Shown here in pieces: positions 47,865 through 61,473 of a DNA stretch of 64,000 bases. The DNA is from Chenopodium formosanum. Lineage: Eukaryota > Streptophyta > Magnoliopsida > Caryophyllales > Amaranthaceae. Below the pieces are notes generated by a model. It was given only the letters and a program-made list of their open reading frames with translations. It was not told where the DNA came from and did no database searches. The position numbers and the translations under genes were made by a program. The first letter of the stretch is position 1. Each line of letters starts with the position of its first letter. The stretch spans positions 5,595,501 through 5,659,500 of the forward strand of contig CM044879.1 of the NCBI GenBank assembly GCA_024500155.1. The letters are read 5' to 3'.

Positions 47865-49206
47865 TAGAGCTGTCAATTCGGGTAAATGGGTCAGGTTTGA
47901 GTCGGGTTTGTGTGGGTCGGGTTTGAGTCGGGTCGGGTCAATACGAGTTAATGTCAGGACCTATGTGGGTCGGGTTCGGGTTGGGTCATGCTTGAGTCGG
48001 GTCACGTCGGGTCATACATCTTTTCGGGTTCGGGTCGGGTTTAGGTCGGTCAATAAAAGGTCGGGTTACATTCGGGTCGGGTGAAAACAAATCGGGTTAG
48101 ATTCGGGTTTTTACGGGTTTAAATGAGTTAGGGTCGTGTTCGAGTTCGAGTCGGGTTCGGTTCAAGTCAATTATTTTCAGGTTATAATCAGGTCGGGTCA
48201 TTATCGGGTTTGAGTCGGGTTCGGTTCAAGTCAATAATTTGCGGGTCATAATCAAGTCGGGTCATTTTCAAGTTGGGTCATTATCGGGTTTGAGTCGGGT
48301 TCTATTCAAGTCAATAATTTGTGGGTTATAATAATCCAGTCGGGTCATGTTCGAATTCGGGTATCAAATATTGGATTAATAAGGTTTAAGTTTGATATCA
48401 GGTCGGGTCATATTGGGTCCAGTTACATTTTTTTTTAATTTTTTTTAAAACTCCAAATTAAATTACGTAATTTAAAACATTTTCTAAAAAAAATATTAAA
48501 CAGACAAGTGAATAATAAAATTTGAATTCCCTTAAAAAAATAATAATATAAAAAAAAAAAAATAAGTCAGGTAAGATGAGAAAGACCTGCTATTGTCTGT
48601 CCAGTGCAGTTTTTCTTTGACGAGGATTATGTAAGAGATAAGTCAAGTAAGATGAGAAAGGCCACTTTTGTTTTATAATTGGAATCCATGTTAATAAATT
48701 GAAAAAAAAAGCCTGAAACTCAATAGTCAATATGGAGTACTCTTTTTATCCTAAAAATTCCTAAATCCTAAAATTCAGGTTAGTAATAGGTCGAGTTTAA
48801 ATTCGGGTCAGGTCAATAACAAGTCGTGTTGAATTTGGGTCGGGTCAATAACAAGTTGGGTTGATTTCGGGTCGGGTTTAAATTTGAGTCGGGTTAGGAA
48901 CGGGTCGGGTTGAACTCGGGTCGGGTTAGTAACAGTTCGGGTTGAATTCGGGTTTTGACGGGTTAAATCGGGTTTGGGTCATTCTCGGGTTCGAGTCAGG
49001 TTCGGTTCAGGTCAATAATTTACGGGTCACATTCGGGTCGGGTCCTCTCTAGGTCGGTTCATGGTCGGGTTCGGGTCTCAAATACTCGGGTCTAGGGTTG
49101 GTTTCAGGTCGGGTTTGGGTCACCATTTTTTTCGGGTTCAGACGGGTTAGGGTTGGGGTCGGGTTAGGGTTGGTATTTCGGGTCGGGTCAACTTTTGACA
49201 GCTCTA
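47865..49206. mobile_element. hAT-like element packed with GGGTC/GGGTT repeats
   Basis: The ends TAGAGCTGTCAA and TTGACAGCTCTA (12-bp perfect TIR) have a perfect 8-bp duplication, attagtac (47857-47864, 49207-49214). Two long blocks (about 47878-48425 and 48776-49190) consist of variants of TCGGGTCGGGTT, separated by about 350 bp of AT-rich DNA. No transposase. The G strand is uniformly plus. Confidence 0.9.
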
Positions 49207-49214
49207 ATTAGTAC

Positions 49215-50730
49215 TCGTATTAATTCATAATTATATTGGACCATGCAATTTGATGAATTTATTAACTAATTAAACACATACTGACATAGTAGACCTACTA
49301 ATTATATTTAAATTGTAATTAAAGAATAATATGGGATCTAGAAAGTTGTGGCAGGTGATCTACCAGATTCTGATTAAATCATATACTGTCGTATAATTAT
49401 TAAATACGGAGTATTTGATTGTAATCGACGCCAAATTAAAGCTGATATCAGATTTAATCTCGTGAGCTCTTTTATACTCGTATAATATAGTACTCCGTAT
49501 AATGTTGAAAGATAATAGTTTTGTTTTTTTTGGTGAAAATGTTGAAAGATAATAGTAAGATATACTATAAAAGATTATTATGAAAACCACCCAAATAATG
49601 ATTCATGATCCACCCAAAAAAAAAGGTGAAGTGGGGTTTTAATAGATCACGAGCAAAGGACAGCAAATATTATTGAAATTTTCATGAAAAAAGTTACACA
49701 TAGTTGCCAATAATTCTAATATTGGACGTTATTGTCGTTTTCAGTCCATATCTTGTAATAAATTTATTTTCCTAATTTCCAAATAATGCATATAGTGCTA
49801 AGAAAATCTCTTGTTTTTTTCTTTTTATACCAAAGTTTGTTCTAGGAATAATAGTACCTTTTAATATTCAAAGTGGTCCATTTAAAATCTAATGGAATGA
49901 GAAACTTTAAAATTACCACATATTTAAGGTGTCTTTTACCTAAAGTGCTAATGGAGTATATTCTTTTTAATTGTTTCCAACAAAATTTGTTTTTTCACTC
50001 CCATGCTTTTTAATTGGTGGGTACCATACTACCATGTACCAATGCATGTTTGAACGCTAACATAATTATCACTTTGCCCTCAATAGAGTAGTGAGTAAAA
50101 AAAAATTTACCCTACCAAATTGATGATAAAGTTTATTAAGAAGTGTTGGATTAGTCGATATGAAGATTTGTAACTCCGTAATAAAAAGAAAATGTGCATT
50201 TATCAATCACTGGAAGGGTGTTTTTTTTTTCTTTTAATTAAAATTGTTTGTTCTTATTCATTCGTATTTTAAACACTTCTAATGAAAAATGTTAAAACAT
50301 ACTTTGATCTACTGTTTGTCCCGCTACATTTTTTTTTTTTTATTATTGTTATTATAGAAGTTAAGGTTTCATACAATTGTACAAGTCGGATGAAACCTAA
50401 GTTCATTCATGTTTTAAGAAATAATGGTATCATCATTTTACATGTTGTACCCAAAATATAATAGTAATATAATAACTAATTCTTATATGATTATGAATTA
50501 TGATCAAACGTTAATATGCCTAAAATGACATCAAGTAGAACTAATAAAGTAGTAAACTCATGTCGTCCATTGGTTAGTGGAGCATACATTTTCAATGTGG
50601 CTCCTACTCCATGAGAGTCTTTAGTTGATCATGATTGTTGATTGGATGTAATCACCTTTTCTCATGTTGTAATTACTAATTAGGAAAGCCAATAAGAAGA
50701 CACATACAGATACAACTCATCATACAAATA
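49215..50730. other. Intergenic, nothing recognised
   Basis: Contains a short direct repeat GTTGAAAGATAATAGT (about 49503 and 49540) and two copies of TACTCCGTA or its complement; no gene. Confidence 0.5.
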
Positions 50731-50732
50731 TA

Positions 50733-51017
50733 CTCCCTCCGTCCCAAAAAGAACGACCCATTTGGGTTGATTACGCGGGTATTAAGAAAGTTAAGTAAAA
50801 AGAAGTAAAAGTATATTGGAAAGATAAATTTACATGGGGTTTGTAAAATAATAAAGAGAGAAAGTAATAAAATAACATGGAAAATCAAATTTTTATATGG
50901 GGAAGCTAATTTTGCACAAATATTGTAGCAAATTGGTGGGTGTTTTAATGCAAATGGATCATTCTTTTTGGGACAAAGTTTTGACCAAATGGGTCATTCT
51001 TTTTGGGACGGAGGGAG
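50733..51017. mobile_element. Stowaway MITE (CTCCCTCCGTCCC ends), 285 bp
   Basis: The inverted ends CTCCCTCCGTCCCAAAAAGA and TCTTTTTGGGACGGAGGGAG have TA duplications (50731-50732, 51018-51019). AACGACCCATTTGG and CCAAATGGGTCATT continue the arms. Confidence 0.92.
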
Positions 51018-51019
51018 TA

Positions 51020-51957
51020 AAATGGCTCATCTCAATATAATTAAATACTATACAATGGCTCGCATTACTCCTTTTATCTTTTTAAAATGTTTCAATATAA
51101 TTACTTACCCTATTCATAAAATTCACTTTGCTAATTTAATAGTTTTATTATTATGTAGAAAAAATATCAGGTATTATGTTATTAGATTTATCTCAATGTA
51201 AGAGTATGTTTTTCAAAACAAACGTGCATACCTCACAGTAAAATAACTACGAGTACGTTAAAAAACAAAGAGAGTATTAATTAAATTTGATTCTTTCAAT
51301 TTTCATCTAATATTATATGTTAAATTTAAGGTCAAAAAATAATCAAAATATATGTAAATATATCAGATGATGATTTCCAATACATAGATAAGTCGAAAAA
51401 GTGAGGGGCCTGGTTTATTTAATCCTTCAAAAACTTTGTCCCAATGTTGTGACACAATCTCCACATGAAATTTATTGACACTTCGCATGGTTTGAGGCTT
51501 TGAGCCTACCAACTTACCAAGTTTTCACCGACAATATATGAATTCATGCTCCATTGCACACATATTTTGTTAGGTTTCTAGGTTTTTGGCTTGACAAATT
51601 AGGAACAATGACCTAAACTTGTATTTTCCTATTTAAAGAAAGAGGGAATCTGCTTAAATTGTTTGATTTTGTTTTTATTAATCTACAATATGTGCAGTGG
51701 TGGGATCGGAATTAGGGTTTCCATATAAGTAAGATATCCGAAGTAAAAGTATAAGTTAAATGAAATATAAGGTAACAAACATGATTTTGCCATAAATTTT
51801 TAAAGTAATATGGAGTGTACTAAATCAACAAATGTAAGTGTTATATATATCACTTATATGCCTATTAAAGTATTTTAAACAAATGGAGCAATACTATTCG
51901 ATTCAATTTACCTAGTCTTAATTTTAATGTTGCATTGAAAACATAGGTAATCGTATA

Positions 51958-51994
<37 letters not shown>

Positions 51995-52920
51995 GTAGGT
52001 GACTGTCTACTCATATGAACTAAAGTAAGTCAAAAAATATAATCGTTTCCAGATTTCAAATTATTATTTGATTTCAGGTAGATAAAGCATATATTCATGT
52101 TGTAAATTTAACACACAACATTATTTTTATTCTCAATACTAGAATCATTGACAACTTTTTTTCCGCCTTTTTACTACTCCGTAGGTAGTAACATTAAATT
52201 CCGACCATTATATATTTATCATTAGTGGATGTGGCTCTCATCTTATAAGAGTTATAACTATCACAAACTCCACAAAATAACTATAGATGGTTCTACTCCT
52301 AGGGATGCAATTAATACAGTCTTTTCCCTAATTAAATAAAAAATTAACTATAAAAAATTATCATGGTGTTATCTTATTGCACAACATAATCTTAGTTTTT
52401 TTTTTTACACAAACACAAAATAAATTTCATACTACCATGATTATTGTAATGGAAATCAATAGTCAAAACTTCAACAAAGACAATGACTAATTGTAACTAT
52501 ATTTAATTAAGTTAAACACAAGAAATCAAATAATTTGACCACATTTCACCCTAGTCAAGAACTACCCTACATAACATAACAACCCCATTTCCCAACTCCC
52601 ACTTATTCCTCCTCATTTTGATGCCGACAAAATGCAAAGTCATTAAAATCCTCAAAAATCCTTAAAAAATCCCAATTCTAATTAATTATACTTAGTACTA
52701 ATTCTAAAACAATTAATTAATCAATTTTCTTCACAAAGAATAAAATAAAATCAATTAAATTACAACAATAAAATAATAATAAATCTCCAACTAATCAATC
52801 ACTCACTCACTCTGTCACTCACACTCTTCAATTCCCTCCTTCAATTCAATCCATATTCATTTACTCCTCTCTCTCCCCTAACCAAAGCTTCGAATCTCTC
52901 TCCTTTCTTTCTCTCTCCTC
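51020..52920. other. Intergenic and promoter side of the receptor kinase
   Basis: AT-rich, with a T-run at 51959-51989. From about 52780 it turns pyrimidine-rich (CTCTCTCC repeats), a typical plant 5' leader. Confidence 0.5.
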
Positions 52921-52925
52921 CTTTA

Positions 52926-53030
52926 ATGGCGATCAAACTCACCCGCCTTCACTTTCTCTCTCTACCCTTTTCTTCTTTCTCTCTCCTCCTTCTTCATCTT
53001 TCAACATCTTCTTCTTTTTCTACAATGTAA
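52926..53030 (+). promoter_or_regulatory. Upstream ORF (34 codons) in the receptor-kinase leader
   Basis: An ATG at 52926 opens a frame ending TAA at 53028-53030, 67 bp before the main ATG. The peptide is hydrophobic and Ser/Leu-rich (MAIKLTRLHFLSLPFSSFSL...), much like a signal peptide. It is not in frame with the main start. If transcribed, it should lower translation of the kinase. Confidence 0.5.
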
Positions 53031-53097
53031 TGTAATCATCATCATTCTGCATTTATTCCTCCTCTGAAATTTTAATTTGTTGCTCAATTTAATAAAA

Positions 53098-56000
53098 ATG
53101 GTGAAAATTTATATCTTTTCTTCTTTGATTATCTTTATTTTGCTCTCTGTTTCATTGGGTTTTGTCCAGGCTAATACTGATGCCAATGACGGTAAGAATT
53201 TCACCCTTTTAGCTGTATTTTCTGCTATAATTTGGATAATTTATTGATTTCTTGGTTTATTTCAAGTTTTTTGCATCTGGGTATGTTAAAGATTTAGTCT
53301 TTTTAGCAATATTGATACTGATAGAAATAATCTGGGAAATTAGAAGATTATTAGGAAAAATGAAAACTTAATTCTGGGATTAATAGTACTCTGATTTTCC
53401 TAGGTGGGACCAGATTATATGTTTTGTGTTGGTGTTACTTTGAGTTTCTGAAGCTTGTTACTAATGTGGCCAAAAATTAACCTTTGATAAGGTTAAAAAG
53501 GAGAAGAGAATATTGAGAAGGGGGGACCTTTTTTTCTGGGCAAGAAAGTTTAATTTTATTTTGGATTATTAAGAAGTTTTTTGTTGGGGACCTTTTTAAG
53601 GAAAAATGTTGCATGTTGTTGTTCAATTTAATCTTACTGTGCTTAATTATTTTGCTGTAAGCTTGTTATTACTGTATATTTTACAATTTGATTGAATGTT
53701 ATGAGTTTTTGTGTGATTGTTTCTTGACTAGTTTTGGGCTGTAAGGGCTTATGATTATGCACCAATGGATTTCACAAGACCTTTGGTCATTATGGGAGCT
53801 ATATTGGTATTGGATTTTTGTGGGGTTTTAGAGACATGTTATAATAGTTGAGTGTTTAGGGTTTGGTTGTGTACATCTGAACCTCCTTATACCTCGTCCG
53901 TTGGGGAACTATTCCGGTTTGTCGTTATAGTAGTCGTAGTCATAGTCGTCTTCAAGAAGATTATTGAAGAGCAGAAAGGAAACCAAATTCCTTTCTTCCC
54001 TTAATTATTGTACTTTTTCAGGAGCTAAAAGCACTTTTTTTATGCAAGCAATTCAAGTTTTGTATGGGTTTTGTTTTTGATTTATTTTTAATAATGATTA
54101 GTGGTTTTTGTGATTTCAGCACAAGCACTTCAAGTTTTGTATGGTGCATTGAATAATCCCTCTCAGCTAACGGGATGGAAAACGAGTGGCGGTGACCCAT
54201 GTGGAGAGTCTTGGAAAGGTGTTAAGTGTGATGTTTCGGCTGTTGTTTCCTTGTATGGTTCTACAATTCTACTCATGGTGTGCTTTTTGAGTTGTGCACT
54301 GTTTTATGTTTTTATTCTTGTGCATTTATGTAACTTATTGAGCCAATGGCACATATTTGGATTTACAGGGATATATCCGGGTTAGGAATAAGCGGTACAA
54401 TGGGATATTTGCTGTCAAACCTTGCCTCATTGAAGACATTGTGAGAAAGCTTTTTGAAGGATTCTTCACTCTTATTTATTCGTTATTGCTGAACAGTTAT
54501 TGATAGTTTAATCTTGTTGACAGGGATATGAGTAATAATAATATTCACGATCCTATCCCATTTTCAATGCCGCCGAATCTAACATCTTTGTAAGACTTTA
54601 GTTGTGTATGTGTATATGACACTTCTCTCTGGTTTGAGAAAAGATTACTTGAATTATCATCAGTTATGATTCTTTGTTTGTGCAGAAATCTAGCACACAA
54701 TAATCTGAGTGGAAGTCTTCCATACTCCATTGTGAACATGGTTTCACTATCTTATTTGTAAGCAACTCTTCTCTTGCTTTTCGTAATGTGTTCGGTCATA
54801 TTGTGGTTCTCTTACAAGTCTGCTCCTGTTATTCAACACTTTTTACGCTTCCATTGCAGGAATGTTAGCCGTAATTCACTCTCCCAGCCAATTGCAGATG
54901 TGTTTGCTAATCATACAGCCCTTGCAACCTTGTAAGACTACTAAAGTCACACACTTATTGTTGATATTCTGTGATACTATTTCATTTTCAAAAATTTATC
55001 TGTCAGTCAAGTTGCTTTTTAAGCATTGCAATATGTTTGCTGTTCAGAAAGAATTGACTGTTAACTTGCAATGTCATGCAGGGATCTATCATACAATAAT
55101 TTCACTGGAGATATTCCAGCTTCTTTTAGTGCCTTGTCTAATCTTTCAACACTGTGAGTTCTTGCTAAATCCAGCTCTTTTAGCCATTCCGTTTATTAAT
55201 TAATTCATTTGTTGATCAGACATCTCATAGTACCCTGTTAATTCTGCAGCGAGCTTCAAAACAATCAGTTAACTGGCTCTCTTGATATTCTTGTTCCTCT
55301 GCCTTTGGATAATCTGTAAGTTTTTACCTCAAATTCTCTTTTCGGATGCCTATGGTTATGATTATTGTACAGAGAAAGAGTTTTTTTTATTTTTATTTTT
55401 TATTTTATTTTATATTTTATTTTATTTATTTTTTATTGATCATGGTGTTGAACAGAAATGTTGCAAACAACCACTTCACTGGTTGGGTACCACAAGAGCT
55501 CAAGTCATTACCCAACTTTATGTAAGTTGTAGTTCTCATTTTGTTTTTGTAACTTTTTTCTGTGGATTATCATTCTAAACTTGGTTGTCCTTTTACAGCT
55601 ATAATGGTAATTCATTTGATAATGGCCCAGCTCCTCCACCGCCACCATACACTCCACCTCCTCCTGGAACACCTTCTAAGCGAAGGCACAGAAGTTCAGG
55701 AGGTACTTCTCAATCACCTGAGAGTCCTGATAGCCCGGCCTCCCATGGAAAGAAAAAATCTTCGCATGTTGGAACTGTCATCGGGGTAGTATTAGGTGTT
55801 GTTTTCCTGCTATTGTTCGGCATCCTGCTTGCTCTTCTCTTCTGCAAGCGACAAAGGAGAAAGAAAGATGATGGTGGTCAAATGTCTGTACGAGGTGCCT
55901 CTAATGGCAATGAAAAAGGTAGAATAACGTCCTATGCAATGTCTAGTAACCTAAGTCTTTTGAATCACAACAATCTGAAAATATAATTGTTTTGGTTAAT

Positions 56001-59000
56001 GAGGCCATCTTAATCGTATGCTCATCCTTTTTCTTGGCAACTGTATTATTCAGCACTCATCAGTGATTTCTCATAGATAAATTTGCAACTTTGTACGATA
56101 TCTTATAAATTAGTATCTAGACAATATATTGTTTGTTTCACTACACATGTCTTCATTGATAGTTTAAGTTCTGCACCTTGTCCAGTCTCCCAAATCAAAT
56201 AGCTTGTAAGGAATCCACAATTGATATACACAAGGTTAAATAGTGAAATTAAAAATTATAAGAAAGTATGTTATGAATAGTTATTGGCCCAAGGAGGAAA
56301 AGGGAAGATGGGCAAGATATCTGGGAAGAAATTTCAGTGTATACATACTCGTTATCTCTATGCCTCTTTAGGGTCTTTCACCTTGTGTAAGGTAAGGGTC
56401 AGTGAAATGTATGCACTATGCAGCCTTGCCCCTGCAATTATAGAGAGGTTGTTCCTGATTGACTCTTGATCTACTCCGAGGTGCTATATGTGGTGCAGGT
56501 AGTGACCATTTATGAGGATTGATTGATAAAAACAAAAATGAGATTCATTGTGTTTTCGGATAGAAAAGGCACTCACCAATAACAACAGCTAACTCTATCT
56601 TTTGGTAGTCTTTTTCCATGCTGAACAGACTTGCTATTGCTCCTTATATTATTTCTGTTTCTAGCTTAGCTCATGAAGTACTATCGGATCAACCATTGAT
56701 ATTTAGAATTTCCATATATATTTTTCCACATTTAAAATTTAAAGTTCTTTGGTCAATGTCATGTAGCTTGGATTCTCCTTTATATGCTGTAATTGTGCTT
56801 TTGACTTGAATTAACAGTTAATACAGAGATGCAAGAACAGAGGGTCACAAGCATGGCTGCAGTAGCTGATCTGAAGCCCCCACCAACCGAAAATTCGGTG
56901 GTTGAGAAAATGCAGGGGAAAAATGGGTCTTTGAGACGAGCGAAATCCCCTATATCTGCTACTTCGTATACAGTTGCTTCTCTTCAAATTGCAACTAACA
57001 GCTTCAGTCAAGAAAATATTATTGGTGAAGGCTCACTTGGTCGAGTTTATAGAGCAGAATTTTCTAATGGCAAGGTATGTTTTAGAACATCGTGTTTTTG
57101 GTACATTCTAATATGAATCGAATACTGTTTTGGTTCTGAAGGAGTCATTGATAAGAAATCAATTCATCTAGTCAAGCATTTTAAAACTTTTGGTGGCTGA
57201 AATCCTCAGTGTGATCATAGTTAAGTAAACTCTGCGTCAGTGTCCACCCTAGACTCTCTCAGTCTGTCTTTTTCCGTTTCAAGAAGCATATACTATTGCT
57301 CACATATCCCCAAAAATGCTCTCGGAAGTTGTCGCTTTTAGTATCAAAAATCTTATCACTAGATTTCCTGCCTTAGTAGAAGCTTCGTATGAAGTGACAT
57401 CATTTCAGCTCTTCTATCTCATATTGCTGCTTGCATAATAGTGTCCAGACTCCAGAGTAATTGTTTTACACAAAACATTCACCAATATGGCCTGGCTTGT
57501 AATTTATGTGCTTGTATACCTTCTATTACTTATGAGTTTTTGCGCTAGTTCAGGTCTTGGCTGTTAAGAAGATTGATAATTCGGCATTATCCTTGCAAGA
57601 GGAGGATAACTTTCTTGAAGCTGTGTCAAATATGTCGCGCCTCAGACACCCAAACATTGTCTCACTTGTAGGATACTGCACAGAACATGGACAACGCCTT
57701 TTAGTGAATGAATACATTGGGAGTGGAAGTCTGCATGATATGCTACACTTCTCTGATGATGGAAACAAGAGATTGACATGGAATGCACGAGTCCGAGTTT
57801 CACTTGGAACAGCCAGAGCTCTAGAGTAAGCTATATTGCATTAACTTTGTACGAACTCAACTTTGTCCCTTTTTGTTAATTATTTTGTACTGAAGACCTT
57901 GATCTTCTGTAGGTACTTGCATGAAGTCTGTTTGCCGTCTGTTGTACATCGAAATTTCAAGTCAGCAAATATTCTTCTTGACGAAGAGTTCAACCCTCAT
58001 TTGTCAGATTGTGGACTGGCTGCTTTGAATCCAAACACAGAGAGACAGGTACAGATTTAAGACTACAATTAGCTCTGTTGTCTCAAGTTAGTAACTATGA
58101 TGGGCATAACCTTTCCTTTTGAATTCTTAAATGGTGTGGAATCTTTAATTATCTGTGGCGTGGTTAAATTATAACAGATCACATAGTAATTCTCAATTCT
58201 CATGGCTTAGTCATTCTCGGTCTCAAATTTCAGTGGATGTTATCATGTTGTTGCGTTTAAGTATCATACCTGAGCAAAATTGACTCTCACTAACTGATGC
58301 TAGTACACATTTTTGGATACTTTTTTACCAATCATGTATTAAGTTCTTAAACTTGTGATTATAGAGCATGGATCTGAACATGACATATTATATTGATGAA
58401 TGTTTAGAGTAAAAGTAAATCCTGTATATAGTACTAAGAAATCTAATATATTTGCTGGTACATCCCTAAAACAGGTGTCAACCCAAATGGTAGGTTCGTT
58501 TGGTTACAGTGCTCCAGAGTTTGCTTTATCTGGAATATACACCACAAAAAGTGATGTATATAGCTTTGGGGTGGTGATGTTGGAGCTTTTGACAGGGCGT
58601 AAGCCTTTAGATAGGTGCAATCTTCCCCCGCTAAATTTCTTTGTTTCATAAATGTTAGCTTGCTCGTTTTTCTTAAAAATATCCTGTCCTTTTCAGTTCT
58701 AGACCAAGGTCCGAACAATCACTTGTTAGATGGGCTACACCACAACTGCACGATATAGATGCTCTAGCCAAAATGGTTGATCCCTCTCTTAATGGCATGT
58801 ATCCTGCAAAATCCTTGTCTCGGTTTGCTGACATCATTGCTCTATGTGTTCAGGTAACACCTTGACTTTCTTTGGTAGTTATAGATGGTGTGCCAAACAT
58901 TAAATTACAAAGATATACTAGTGTCTTAAACCATGTAATTGGATTTTTTTTACTCTTGGAACCTCTTACTCCGTAGTTTGTTTATGGTGTATATGTTCAT

Positions 59001-59525
59001 GAGCTGAAATTTCGGTTGTGTTTACCTTCACCTTGAGCCGAACTTAACTTATCCATGAACACTTCAATTTTATCTTTTTTATTATAAAACCTAGAAGATA
59101 GTTCAACCATTTCAGAGATGGCCTGGTAAACAAAAATCCAATGTTTGTGACAAAATTTAATAATCTGTGTATAGGATTAGATTATATCACCATAGAGATG
59201 GGGTTATTGTGCTTCAGTTGATTAACAAGGATATATTCCTTGTGTGCTACAGCTTACAATAGTCTTTTTACTTTATTGTACGGAATAGTTGTGACATGGT
59301 CATAACCATTCTTCTATCATGCAAATCTTGTACAATTAAGCTTACATCAAAACCATCTGTTTCTCTTTATAGCCTGAGCCAGAGTTTCGACCACCAATGT
59401 CAGAAGTAGTACAAGCATTAGTCCGGTTGGTGCAGAGGGCGGGTGTTGCAAAGAGGCGATCCAGTGATGAATCAGGTTTTGGGTTCAGGACACCAGATCA
59501 TGAGGCAATCGACATATCATTTTAA
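53098..59525 (+). CDS. SRF8: STRUBBELIG-receptor-family LRR receptor-like (pseudo)kinase, SRF8-like
   Basis: Sixteen exons give 715 aa in frame: 53098-53191, 54120-54252, 54369-54440, 54524-54589, 54686-54757, 54860-54931, 55082-55153, 55250-55315, 55456-55521, 55599-55918, 56818-57074, 57554-57825, 57913-58048, 58475-58614, 58697-58853, 59373-59525. Domains in order: signal peptide (1-26), SRF N-terminal region with GDPCGESWKGVKC, about six LRRs each on its own 66- or 72-nt exon, proline-rich stretch (about 248-260), membrane helix (about 296-320), juxtamembrane region, and kinase domain from about 410. The Gly loop is GEGSLGRVY and Lys435 lies in AVKK. The HRD motif reads HRN (Asn535) and DFG reads DCG (553-555), so catalysis is doubtful, as in STRUBBELIG itself. 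It acts at the plasma membrane in signalling. The end RTPDHEAIDISF favours SRF8 or a close paralogue; the exact paralogue is uncertain. Confidence 0.93.
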
Positions 59526-60797
59526 AAAGTCCGGAAAATGAGATTAATCGGCATCAATTTTGTTTTGAAGTCCTAACCGAGTTGTTTATACCCCATCTAC
59601 TTGTGTTGCTAGAAGCCTTGCGGGAAGACATGGAGAGTGCAAGAGTTGATCATAGACGGAGTCTATTAAATCTGTAATTAGTCTCTAAGCATGTAACAGA
59701 ACTTGTCCTGGACTCCTGGGTACATATATTTATCTCACTGGCAATGTAATTAATTTTTTTCATCCAATAGAAAATCTGTGTGTAAAGTCAGAACGATCGT
59801 CATCTACTGTTTTGGAAACACTTCACCTGCTTCCAAGGATCTATACACCTTACAATGAGCTGCAAATATGAGCTGCATTTCTGTTACCTATGTTACTCCC
59901 ATCTCGAAGATAATGTCTCAAATATTTTATTCTGTATTTATTCTAGGTCAATTTTATACAGCAAAAATGTCTAGGACAATCACCTATCTTTGCATTCGGT
60001 TAGCAACTCAGTCACCTCGCATCACATAAAAATCACCCCTTTACGAAGTTTTATATTTGACATGATTCTCATTACGACGTACTCACTAATGAACAATGAT
60101 TGCTAATGATGTGGTAGAGCCTGCTTTTTGTTGTCCTTTTCTCAAGTCACGATAACCTATCTCAGAGATGGACAAAATTATCCAATCTTAAATGTTTTTC
60201 TTCCAAAAACCATTACATATTTAGAAGATCCTAACATGCTTCTACACAACCATGAATACGAGTTGATCATTCGTCGCCTTTTCTTTCCCGCTCTTGGGTA
60301 AAGGAGTTTGTGGCATAAGATGATAACTGTCCATAAGAGGCAGCCAAAGAGGCCAGATACAAAGGGTTGGCAATCAAGCTGCAGAGTATGGTATTGTATG
60401 AGTACAGGCTGGTCACATGGTGTATCTTTGTAAACAAGCATGTAACATGAGAATACAGAGTATATTTCTCTACATAATTTAGGGTTGTTACTAATCTTAC
60501 TATTCACATGCCATGCATTTTCATGAATTAGTTCTTTTAAATTCTTTTTCTCTTACCCTTTTTGAGAAAGATGCTGAAGAGCATAGAAGCCTTACCATTA
60601 AAAAACATGAAATTGCTGATGTTATAATGAGGCCAACATGAAAAACATATCAAAAGAAGCAACAAAATAAGAATGCACATCAAACAACTAACACATGGAA
60701 GGTGCTAGATTCTAAGAGCTTTGTATTATTTTGAGACCAAAAAACTTAAAATAATAAAATAAATTCTAAGACCATGAAAAAACACAAAAAAAATTTA

Positions 60798-60833
<36 letters not shown>

Positions 60834-61473
60834 GTGGAAGAGTACTTAAATACCATGGTCTAAAAAATATGATAATATAATGAATTGGAGTACTAAAATA
60901 CTTGTATTAATTTTCATTCCATGTAACTACAATTGTCAAAACTATAAATTTGATTTTCATGCACCATTTTTGTTTATGTTTATACAATAAACTTACTAAT
61001 TTTCACCCGCCTATATCACACTCAAAATAACAATTTTCTAGATTATACTACAACATGCAAAATATCTGAAATTATGGAGTATTATTTCCATGCTCTTACA
61101 CAAAACTACTCTCTATCTCTTTTTTTTTAATTTTTAAGAATGTTACATTGAGAAACTTACCTAAAAAAATTAAAATTTATTTGCCAATAATAATGTCTTT
61201 TAATTTTTTATAATAATTTAAATATAATTATCTTGTAATAATAACGTAATTAGTCAAATATAGTCATAAATAATATTCTTACTAAAAGACGCAAGTCATT
61301 CTCCTCCCTCCAATTTCTCCCTACTTTCTCCATCAAAATTCCACCATTTTAACCATTGCTTCAAACTTTCCTCAATTAATTCTTCCCCAAATTAGTAAAT
61401 CCGCCATTAATTAATTTCTTCAAGCTCCCCCTTTTCCATTTTCTCTCTCCTCACAAAATTCAAGCTCACAACA
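59526..61473. other. 3' region of the receptor kinase and spacer
   Basis: The kinase 3' untranslated region probably ends near 59780. Beyond it lie AT-rich DNA, a T-run at 60800-60832, and from about 61290 the pyrimidine-rich leader of the next gene. A minus-strand frame at 60178-60507 shows no family features. Confidence 0.5.

Noticed and set aside
47833..48084. Arg/Gly/Val-rich frame in the GGGTC array
   Set aside because: Translation of a tandem repeat inside a transposon.
60178..60507. Minus-strand 109-codon frame
   Set aside because: No domain, no splice context, lies in AT-rich spacer near the kinase 3' end.
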